5,142 bases of DNA from Deltaproteobacteria bacterium. Its GTDB lineage: Bacteria > Desulfobacterota > Desulfuromonadia > Desulfuromonadales > Geopsychrobacteraceae. Position 1 is the first letter of the stretch. Every line of letters begins with the position of its first letter. The DNA lies in contig JAACTI010000257.1 in NCBI GenBank assembly GCA_009993495.1, positions 1 through 5,142 on the forward strand, given 5' to 3'. A program made the position numbers and the translations under genes. The notes below the pieces were generated by a model. The model searched no databases, was not told the DNA's origin, and saw nothing but the letters and a program-made list of their open reading frames with translations. Of the stretch, positions 1 to 5,142 are shown piece by piece.

Positions 1-135
1 GAGCTGATGGCGGCGACCTATCTCACCTTCGAGGTCTGGATCACCGTGACCCTGCTCTATTTTCTTCTCACCTTCAGCTGCTCCCGGCTGGCCGGGCGCC
101 TGGAACTGCGGCTGCGGCGGGCCTATCACTCCTGA
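1..135 (+). CDS. Polar amino-acid ABC transporter permease, C-terminal fragment
   Basis: The window opens inside a reading frame whose last 44 residues are visible, ending in TGA at 133-135. The fragment has one hydrophobic membrane-spanning stretch (around LTFEVWITVTLLYFLLTFSC), followed by a short basic tail with the pattern SRLAGRLELRLRR. A last transmembrane helix preceded by a T-[FY]-E motif and followed by an S-R-L...L-E-x-R-L tail is the typical end of the HisM/GlnP/ArtQ type of inner-membrane permease, which moves amino acids together with an ATPase and a periplasmic binding protein. The EAA loop that would confirm the family lies upstream of the window. The gene is separated from the next by 225 bp, so it probably belongs to a different transcription unit. 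Substrate cannot be told. Confidence 0.72.
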   Translation, partial: ELMAATYLTFEVWITVTLLYFLLTFSCSRLAGRLELRLRRAYHS

Positions 136-170
136 ACACGGGTGTGCTGCCGGCGTTAAAAAAAACCTAC

Positions 171-194
171 CCGGCTGTCGTTTTTTGCAGCCGG
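171..194. terminator. Stem-loop after the permease gene, possible terminator
   Basis: A perfect 7-bp GC-rich inverted repeat, CCGGCTG (171-177) and CAGCCGG (188-194), has a 10-nt loop containing T6 (181-186). It is preceded by A8 (158-165). On the + strand no T-run follows the stem, so it is not a classical terminator for the permease. On the - strand the stem is followed, after 5 nt, by eight T, which is closer to an intrinsic terminator. Its position 36 bp after the permease stop favours a transcript-end role, but this is weak evidence. Confidence 0.3.
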
Positions 195-290
195 CCGCGC
201 CATAAAGGCCCAGGGAGAATTCCCGTGCAGAGTGAAACCTTTCCCTGTTCCGCCATTTATTGGGGCAATGCGTGAATCGGCCCGATGATC

Positions 291-319
291 TTTCACAATC
301 GGAAAGCTTCGGCTAAGAT
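291..319 (+). promoter_or_regulatory. Weak candidate sigma-70 promoter for the AOR cluster
   Basis: TAAGAT (314-319, four of six matches to the -10 consensus) lies 17 bp after TTTCAC (291-296, a poor -35). It would start transcription about 35 nt before the AOR start codon, and the leader hairpins upstream would then not be transcribed. The match is weak and could be chance. No convincing sigma-54 site (GG-N10-GC) was seen in the gap. Confidence 0.18.
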
Positions 320-360
320 GGCGATGCCGGGGGTGATCTTCTCTTTAGCGATGGACGAAA

Positions 361-2121
361 ATGGACGGTTGGACGGGTAGAATATTAAGGATTGATCTAA
401 GCACCAAAACAACAGAAGAGCTGCGGCTGCCGCTTGAGGTGTATGCGCGCAATCTTGGCGGCAAGGGGCTCTGCGGCGAGCTGCTGTTTGAGCATTTCTG
501 TCAGCCCTGGGATGCGCCGCAGATGCCGCTGGTTTTCATGACCGGGCCGCTGAACAATACCTCATCACCGACATCCGGGCGCATGACGGTCATGTCGCGT
601 TCGCCCCTGACCGGGGCTATTGCTGACGCCTCGGTGGGGGGCAAGCTAGGCACCATGCTGAAACGGGCGGGCTATGACGGCCTTGTCGTCACTGGCCAAA
701 GTGCAACCTGGTGTGGGCTGAATATTGATGAAAACGGGGTCAGGTTCAGCGCTGCCGGACACCTGGCGGGATTAAACATCTCCGCAATTTATGCCAAACT
801 TAAAAATACTTCGACCCGGGCCGATGCCGCCTATGCCATGATCGGCCCCGCCGCCGAAGCCGGAGTGCGCTATGCGGCGATTGTCTTTGACGGCCACTAT
901 CTGGCCGGACGCGGCGGGCTGGGGCTTTCCATGGCGGCCAAAAAACTTAAATTCATCGCGGTTTCGGGCCAGCAGAAAACCGCGGTTTCCGACCCGGCAG
1001 AATTGCAGCTGGCACGGGAAGACATTTACCGGCTGGTGGCAGCTTCACCGGTTTTGACCGGCGAACTGGGCATCGGCAACTACGGCACCGGCGCACTCTA
1101 TGACTTGATGCGCAGTCGGCGCATGATGCCGACCAACAACTTTCGTCAAACCTGGTTTGCGCCAGGGGCGCAGATGAACGCCCATGCCTATAAGGAAATC
1201 TATCACCCGAAAAAATTTGGCTGCGCCGGCTGCCATATCCAGTGCAAAAAGATTGGCGCCGGGGGTGAAATCATGCCCGAATTTGAAACCATGTCCCACT
1301 TCAGCGCCCTGCTGGGCAACCAGGATCTGGGGGCGGTGGTCGAGGCCAATCGTCTGTGCAATGAAGCCGGTATGGACACGATTTCTGCCGGGGTGACGCT
1401 GGCAACCTATGCCGAATTGCAGGATCAACCTTTAAGTGCGGTCAAATTTCTGGCCCTGCTGGAAGATATTGCTGCCGGGCGTGGCGAAGGCGCGGCTCTG
1501 GGCCAGGGCGCTCTGGCCCTGGCGACCGCCGCCGACACGCCAGAGCTGGCCATGGTGACTAAAGGGCTGGAATTTCCCGCGTACGATCCCCGCGGCGCCT
1601 ATGGCATGGCCCTGGCCTATGCCACCTCCACCCGTGGCGGCTGCCATTTGCGCGCCTACCCCATTTCCCACGAAATTTTGCGCAAACCGGTGGCCACTGA
1701 GCGTTTCTCCTTCAGCGGCAAGGCGCGCATTATTAAAATCAGCGAAGATCTGAACGCCGTGGTCGATTCCCTGACGGCCTGCAAATTTCTGTTTTTCGCC
1801 GCTTCCCTTGAAGAATACGCCCGCGCCCTTCAGGCTGTAACTGGTCTACAGACCAGCGCCCAGCAGCTGTTGAAACTCGGCGAGCGCATTTACTTCCGTG
1901 AACGCCTGATGAACGCGCGTAATGGCTTTGATGCCAAAGATGACGACATTCCGCCGCGTTTTTTCAACGAAGCCGGCACCGGCACCGAAGTGCTACGGGT
2001 CAAGCCCCTGGATCGCGGAGAATTTCTCGCCGAACGCGCGGCCTATTACCGGATTCGCGGCCTGGATGATCAGGGGCGCCCAAGGGCACAGAAATGTGCC
2101 GAGCTCGAACTACCATGCTGA
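361..2121 (+). CDS. Aldehyde:ferredoxin oxidoreductase family tungsten enzyme
   Basis: This gene encodes 586 residues, close to the usual 600-620 of the family. Members oxidise aldehydes to carboxylic acids in the cytoplasm with a bis-tungstopterin and one [4Fe-4S] cluster, and pass electrons to ferredoxin. The N-terminal domain (1-205) begins GWTGRILRIDL, with NLGGKGL at 31-37, the pterin-binding SGRM...SRSPLTG stretch (72-85) and GRGGLG (183-188). The cluster ligands are visible as C288-x2-C291-x3-C295, and the fourth as C474 in DSLTAC. Other family signatures are KGLEFPAYDPRGAYGM (401-416), STRGGCHLRAY (423-433), the GERIYFRERLMNARNGF region (507-523) and YYRIRG near the end. The first pterin motif, normally DxxGLD, reads NEAGMD (334-339). 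The start at 361 is the only candidate: a TAG lies in frame at 346-348 and no other start codon follows it. Its stop overlaps the start of the next gene by 7 bp. The aldehyde substrate is unknown. Related enzymes with other reactions (for example BamB) exist in the family, so the substrate class is inferred. Confidence 0.95.
   Translation: MDGWTGRILRIDLSTKTTEELRLPLEVYARNLGGKGLCGELLFEHFCQPWDAPQMPLVFMTGPLNNTSSPTSGRMTVMSRSPLTGAIADASVGGKLGTMLKRAGYDGLVVTGQSATWCGLNIDENGVRFSAAGHLAGLNISAIYAKLKNTSTRADAAYAMIGPAAEAGVRYAAIVFDGHYLAGRGGLGLSMAAKKLKFIAVSGQQKTAVSDPAELQLAREDIYRLVAASPVLTGELGIGNYGTGALYDLMRSRRMMPTNNFRQTWFAPGAQMNAHAYKEIYHPKKFGCAGCHIQCKKIGAGGEIMPEFETMSHFSALLGNQDLGAVVEANRLCNEAGMDTISAGVTLATYAELQDQPLSAVKFLALLEDIAAGRGEGAALGQGALALATAADTPELAMVTKGLEFPAYDPRGAYGMALAYATSTRGGCHLRAYPISHEILRKPVATERFSFSGKARIIKISEDLNAVVDSLTACKFLFFAASLEEYARALQAVTGLQTSAQQLLKLGERIYFRERLMNARNGFDAKDDDIPPRFFNEAGTGTEVLRVKPLDRGEFLAERAAYYRIRGLDDQGRPRAQKCAELELPC
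2115..2121 (+). promoter_or_regulatory. AOR stop / aldolase start overlap (ATGCTGA)
   Basis: The ATG of the aldolase gene (2115-2117) lies inside the last codons of the AOR gene, whose TGA is at 2119-2121. No clear Shine-Dalgarno precedes it at the proper distance. Re-initiation by ribosomes ending AOR translation is the simplest way to start the downstream gene. The alternative upstream start at 2094 has the better ribosome site (AAGGG, 2082-2086). Confidence 0.55.
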
Positions 2122-3302
2122 AGCTGCTCAACAAATATGCCGACAAACTCACCCGGCACGGCCTCTGTGACCCAGACGCCCCTCTAGTTGGCGGGCTGAA
2201 CGCCGGAATTCTGTGGAACCGGCCCGATCCCTTGTGCACCGAGCTTGAAAAAATCATTGCCGGGCTGAACATCAACAGCCTGATCTTTGCCCGCCCGCGG
2301 GAACCTTTCTTCAGCATTCTCAATTATCACTGCCACCAGAATGAGGTCGAGTTCACCCCCCAGGACACCGAAACCCGCACCTTTCTCCACGCCATTCCCA
2401 TTGCCCGCTCCACCAGCGTCGCCGAAATCCTGCCCCTGTTGCAAAACCGCAAGGGTTGCGTGGTCGAAGGGCAGGGGATTATCACCTGGGGCACGGTGAG
2501 TCCCGAGCAGGCCTTTGTGGTTTTCAGCTCAATTATTTTTTCAGCCTTTGTCAAATTTCTGGTCGATTACGCCAGCGATCATCATGCCGGCAAGGTCAGT
2601 ACCGAAGCGCAACACCTGCTGCCGCAGATTCTGACGGCGTATGAGACTTTTCTGCCCGCCCCTGGAACGCCAGAGCTCGCCTCCGGGCCCTATGCAACCG
2701 AGGACGCCATTCTGGCCGCCATGATTCAGGCGGGCAAAGCGACGGTCGATGCGCGCATGGTCGACTCTTTCTTCGGTAATATTTCCTGTTTTGCCGATCA
2801 AACCATTTATATCAGCCAGACCGGCTCTTCCCTTGACGAGCTGCAAGACTGCATCGATGCCTGTCCCCTGGACAATTCGGCCAGTACCGGCATTACGGCG
2901 TCGAGTGAGCTGGTGGCCCATCGCGATATTTATCGGGGCGGCGAAAACCGCGTTATTCTTCACGGTCACCCCAAGTTCAGCGTCATCATGTCGATGCTGT
3001 GTTTCGAAGAAAATTGTGCCCGGCGGGGCCAGTGTCATATCAAATGCGACAAGCCGCGTTTTATTGAAGATATTCCGATTATCCCCGGCGAGGTCGGCAC
3101 CGGCCCCCGCGGCCTGAGTAACACCCTGCCACCGGCGATTCAGGGTCGCCGCGCCGCGATTGTTTACGGCCACGGCGTTTTCAGTGGCGGCAAAAGTGAT
3201 TTTCGCACCGCCTTCGCCACCCTGGCGGCAGTTGAAGACCTGTGCCGCGCCAAATATATGCAGCTGATTTCGCAACCGGCAAAAACCGGGCTGCGCCCAT
3301 GA
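2115..3302 (+). CDS. Class II aldolase/adducin-family protein with duplicated half-domain and Cys-rich insert
   Basis: 395 residues, against about 210-230 for a single class II aldolase (FucA/AraD type). The complete domain is C-terminal, about 195-385: GNIS (221-224), SQTGS (234-238), E265 at the place of the catalytic glutamate, the metal-ligand pair H283-G-H285, and a third ligand H353 in YGHGVFSGG. Known members bind Zn2+ (or a similar divalent metal) and cleave or form a C-C bond through an enediolate, or epimerise a sugar phosphate. Between H285 and H353 lies an insert with C296, C301, C307 and C311 and then IPIIPGEVGTGP (320-331). Residues 86-155 resemble the C-terminal half of an aldolase domain (HAIPIARS..., EGQGIITWG, then an amphipathic helix), but with Gln120 in place of the usual His, so this copy has probably lost metal binding. 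Start: ATG 2115 overlaps the AOR stop by 7 bp. An in-frame ATG at 2094, with AAGGG 7 nt upstream, would add seven residues (MCRARTT) and cannot be excluded. Together with the AOR it suggests aldehyde production followed by oxidation, which is an inference. Confidence 0.88.
   Translation: MLKLLNKYADKLTRHGLCDPDAPLVGGLNAGILWNRPDPLCTELEKIIAGLNINSLIFARPREPFFSILNYHCHQNEVEFTPQDTETRTFLHAIPIARSTSVAEILPLLQNRKGCVVEGQGIITWGTVSPEQAFVVFSSIIFSAFVKFLVDYASDHHAGKVSTEAQHLLPQILTAYETFLPAPGTPELASGPYATEDAILAAMIQAGKATVDARMVDSFFGNISCFADQTIYISQTGSSLDELQDCIDACPLDNSASTGITASSELVAHRDIYRGGENRVILHGHPKFSVIMSMLCFEENCARRGQCHIKCDKPRFIEDIPIIPGEVGTGPRGLSNTLPPAIQGRRAAIVYGHGVFSGGKSDFRTAFATLAAVEDLCRAKYMQLISQPAKTGLRP
3299..3302 (+). 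promoter_or_regulatory. Aldolase stop / radical SAM start overlap (ATGA)
   Basis: The four-base ATGA overlap is the classic arrangement of translationally coupled genes. Only a weak purine patch (CCGGG, about 10 nt upstream) could act as ribosome site. This fixes the radical SAM start at 3299 and ties its synthesis to that of the aldolase-like protein. Confidence 0.7.
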
Positions 3303-4975
3303 GCGAGATTCTGCTCTTGCAGCCGCCAGCCCTGAAACCGGCTGAACCTCCTCTGGGCCTGGCGGTTCTCCTTGCCCATCTGCGCAGCTGCGGGCTGAAG
3401 GCTACAGCCCTGGATGCCAACCTTGAGGCCTATCTTTACCTCCTCGACCCCGTCAGCCTGGCCGAACACACCCAGGCGGGGCGCAACACCAGCCTGAACC
3501 GCGCCCTGAACCACCGCGATGCCTCCCTGGCCCTGCTGCGCTCACAAGCGGCTAGCCAGAATTTTGCCCGTTACACTACCGCCGTGCGCTATCTGAATCA
3601 GCTCCTTGGCTGCTGGGGCAGCCCCAAGGGCGAAGAACGTCTGACCCTGGGAGATTATCGCCATGACGGGCTTTCCCCCTTCGATCCGGCCGATCTGGAG
3701 CGCCTCGCAAAGGGCCAGGTTTCGACGCTGTTCGCCGATTATTTCACCGCTGAACTTGTGCCACGAATCCGTGGCCTGGCCCCACGCACCATTGCCATTT
3801 CCATCAATTATCTGCATCAGGCCTTACCCGCTTTTGAACTCGCCGGGCTGCTGCGGCGCGCCCTGCCCCAGGTCAAACTGGTGGGCGGGGGCGGACTGAT
3901 TTCTTCGTGGCGCGAACCCGTACAGCGCCTGGGTTTGCGTTTACCACCCTTTGATCATCTGGTTTTCGGCCCCGGCGAAGGGCCCCTTGCCCAATTGGCG
4001 CGAGCAAAAGAGCCTCAACCCTATCTGCTCGCCGACCCTGCGCAGATCAATTTCAGCCCCGATTTCAGTTTTGCGCGGCTGGGCGAATATTTTTCGCCGC
4101 AGCTGGTGCTGCCTCTGGGTAGCTCCCGCGGCTGCTATTGGCAAAACTGCCTCTTCTGCCCCGAAGCCGCAGCGCCGGTGCATCCCTTTGCCACCCTCGA
4201 CCCGAACCAGCTGCCGCAACTCATGCGCAAGTTGGCAACCACCTATGGGTGTAGCACCTTTCAGTTGACCGACAATGCGATTCCGGTGCCCAGCCTGAAA
4301 GTCCTGGCCGCTGATCCGGAAACCCTGGCGGGTTTAGGCTGGTTTGGTTTTGTGCGTTTTGAAGCCGCCCTCGAAGATGCCGATTTTGTCGTGCAACTGG
4401 CACGCAGTGGCTGCCGTATGCTGCAATTGGGGCTTGAAAGTGGCTCCCAGAAAGTGCTTGACCGGCTGGGAAAGGGCATTACCCTGGCGAGGGTAACGCG
4501 GGTGCTGGCGAACCTGGCGGCTGCCGGAATTGCCAGTTTTGTCTATATTATGCTGGGGACACCGGATGAAACCCAAGCCGACGCCGAACTGACTCTGGCT
4601 TTTCTGCAACAGCATGCCACCGAGATTGGCTTTCTCAATCTGGCGATTATGAATCTGCCCAGTGCTTCGGGGTTGCTCGATCAACCGCAAGATTACGGGA
4701 TTATTTCCAGCGAACCCCGGAGCGCTCATCAGCCCCTGGGGCTCTACCGGACATTCAGCAGCGCCTCGGGTTGGAATCGTGCGGCAGCGCGGCGCTTTCT
4801 AACCCAGCGCATCCTCGCTACAGCGGAGATCCGTCAAATTGTCCAGCGCACGCCGCCCCTTTTTACCTCGAACCATGCGGTTTTTTTTACCAATTCACAT
4901 CTTTCGTCGAAGCCTTTATCCGCCATTCCCGAAACGATTTTAGTCGAGAATCTCGTTCAAAATGGTGTAACTTGA
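3299..4975 (+). CDS. Radical SAM protein with cobalamin-binding-like N-terminal domain
   Basis: 558 residues. The core signature is SRGCYWQNCLFCP, with C279-x4-C284-x2-C287 ligating the [4Fe-4S] cluster that cleaves S-adenosylmethionine. The C-x4-C-x2-C spacing is common in B12-domain radical SAM proteins. Further core-barrel signs are FQLTDNAIP (321-329), GLESGSQKVLDRLGKG (378-393) and FVYIMLGTPDET (414-425). The first 235 residues have the Rossmann-like layout of a B12-binding domain: PPLGLAVLLAHLRSCGL, then AISINY...LAGLLRRALPQVKLVGGGG and DHLVFGPGEG. The DxHxxG cobalamin-ligand motif is absent, and a stretch of about 110 residues (50-160) without recognisable family features interrupts the fold. 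Whether cobalamin is bound is therefore open. The start ATG at 3299 forms ATGA with the aldolase stop, implying translational coupling. An in-frame ATG at 3242 would overlap the aldolase gene by 61 bp and is less likely, because the domain begins at MSEILLLQPP. There is no twin-Cys SPASM domain. The substrate is unknown. The gene order suggests it serves the AOR/aldolase pathway. Confidence 0.92.
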   Translation: MSEILLLQPPALKPAEPPLGLAVLLAHLRSCGLKATALDANLEAYLYLLDPVSLAEHTQAGRNTSLNRALNHRDASLALLRSQAASQNFARYTTAVRYLNQLLGCWGSPKGEERLTLGDYRHDGLSPFDPADLERLAKGQVSTLFADYFTAELVPRIRGLAPRTIAISINYLHQALPAFELAGLLRRALPQVKLVGGGGLISSWREPVQRLGLRLPPFDHLVFGPGEGPLAQLARAKEPQPYLLADPAQINFSPDFSFARLGEYFSPQLVLPLGSSRGCYWQNCLFCPEAAAPVHPFATLDPNQLPQLMRKLATTYGCSTFQLTDNAIPVPSLKVLAADPETLAGLGWFGFVRFEAALEDADFVVQLARSGCRMLQLGLESGSQKVLDRLGKGITLARVTRVLANLAAAGIASFVYIMLGTPDETQADAELTLAFLQQHATEIGFLNLAIMNLPSASGLLDQPQDYGIISSEPRSAHQPLGLYRTFSSASGWNRAAARRFLTQRILATAEIRQIVQRTPPLFTSNHAVFFTNSHLSSKPLSAIPETILVENLVQNGVT

Positions 4976-5080
4976 TCAATAATCTTCAATCCAAAAGAAA
5001 AAGACGACAGGCACATGGTCAAAGGCCGCTCTGCGCGAGACAAGCTTTTTATCAACGACAACGTATAAAGGACTTTTGCC
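4976..5080 (+). other. Intergenic gap between radical SAM gene and next gene
   Basis: This 105-bp stretch is richer in A and T than its surroundings and holds no hairpin followed by a T-run, so I see no terminator for the three-gene unit. TTGATCAA (4972-4979), a perfect 8-bp palindrome, spans the radical SAM stop codon. No convincing -35/-10 pair was found. A 17-codon open frame, 5015-5068 (ATG to TAA), ends right on the ribosome site of the next gene. The downstream gene may be read through from the cluster or have a promoter not visible by eye. Confidence 0.4.
5067..5072 (+). promoter_or_regulatory. Ribosome binding site of the 5081 gene
   Basis: AAAGGA stands 8 nt before ATG 5081, a near-consensus Shine-Dalgarno with good spacing. 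It is clearly stronger than the sites of the three upstream cluster genes and supports a real start at 5081. Confidence 0.65.
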
Positions 5081-5142
5081 ATGTTTAAAGACAGTCTCAA
5101 ATCCCTCGGTCGCAGCTGGTCAAACCTCACGGGCAGTCTGCT
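5081..5142 (+). CDS. Unidentified protein, N-terminal fragment
   Basis: The reading frame starts at ATG 5081 and is open to the end of the window. About 20 residues are visible, beginning MFKDSLKSLGRSWSNLTGSL. The stretch is polar with spaced Lys, Arg, Ser and Leu. It does not look like a Sec signal peptide (no hydrophobic core follows in what is visible), and an amphipathic start of a cytoplasmic protein is possible. The good AAAGGA ribosome site supports it as a gene. The family is not recognised. It is 105 bp from the radical SAM gene on the same strand, so it may be a fourth cluster member or the first gene of the next unit. Confidence 0.6.
   Translation, partial: MFKDSLKSLGRSWSNLTGSL

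Larger units (their letters stand above)
136..360 (+). other. Intergenic region / 5' leader of the AOR gene cluster
   Basis: No protein gene was found in this 225-bp gap. After the stem-loop at 171-194, the stretch 204-301 holds short complementary segments with more than one possible partner. CAGGGA (211-216) can pair with TCCCTG (242-247), or GGGA (213-216) with TCCC (221-224). AAAGG (204-208) can pair with CCTTT (238-242). CCGAT (282-286) can pair with ATCGG (297-301); a second copy of ATCGG stands at 276-280. Such a leader could be a regulatory RNA, but no known riboswitch class was recognised by eye. The start codon at 361 has only a weak Shine-Dalgarno (GGAC at 353-356). Confidence 0.35.

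Noticed and set aside
318..380. 20-codon open frame overlapping the AOR start codon (ATG 318, TAG 378-380)
   Set aside because: There is no good ribosome site at proper spacing and no recognisable leader-peptide features. An open frame of this length is expected by chance.
2541..3275. Long open frame of 244 codons on the - strand opposite the aldolase gene
   Set aside because: It lies entirely opposite a gene with clear aldolase motifs, has low-complexity composition without recognisable domains, and is explained by the GC-rich codon use of the + strand gene.
4945..4955. Small inverted repeat CGAGA-A-TCTCG
   Set aside because: With one central base it cannot form a useful RNA hairpin, it is within coding sequence, and it has no second copy to suggest an operator.
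4771..5088. 105-codon open frame overlapping the end of the radical SAM gene in another frame
   Set aside because: Most of it is a shadow of the radical SAM coding region. The part beyond 4975 is basic and low in hydrophobic content, with no family likeness. It was only considered in connection with the T8 run.
1..5142. CRISPR arrays, tRNA or rRNA genes, transposase or insertion-sequence ends
   Set aside because: No regularly spaced repeats, cloverleaf-like segments, rRNA signature stretches, transposase frames or matching terminal inverted repeats were seen on either strand.

Overview
The window looks like a piece of the chromosome of a strictly anaerobic, moderately GC-rich bacterium. A Desulfuromonadales/Geobacter-like member of the old Deltaproteobacteria is my best guess. 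This rests on the tungsten/molybdopterin aldehyde oxidoreductase-family gene, the radical SAM neighbour, the codon use and general familiarity with the proteins. It is an inference and no marker gene is present. All supported genes lie on the + strand.

Layout: 1-135 is the tail of a polar amino-acid ABC transporter permease. 136-360 is a 225-bp gap with a GC-rich stem-loop, then a leader in which several short segments can pair in more than one way. From 361 to 4975 there is one tightly packed three-gene unit: an aldehyde:ferredoxin oxidoreductase (AOR) family tungstopterin enzyme (361-2121), a class II aldolase/adducin-family protein (2115-3302) and a radical SAM protein with a cobalamin-binding-like N-terminal domain (3299-4975). 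The stop of each gene overlaps the start of the next (7 bp, then 4 bp, ATGA), so they are almost certainly co-transcribed and translationally coupled. 4976-5080 is a short AT-richer gap, and at 5081 a new gene with a good ribosome binding site begins and runs off the end.

How the genes may work together: AOR-family enzymes oxidise aldehydes to acids and pass electrons to ferredoxin (the reaction is reversible). Class II aldolases cleave or form C-C bonds, giving or using an aldehyde. An aldolase coupled to an AOR therefore suggests aldehyde generation followed by oxidation. The aldolase-like protein is not ordinary: it appears to carry a degenerate second copy of the aldolase C-terminal half at its N terminus and a four-cysteine insert next to the metal site. 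The radical SAM protein has no assignable substrate. The three-gene cassette is the most interesting item here. I cannot tell from sequence alone whether it makes a metabolite, modifies a cofactor or is catabolic.
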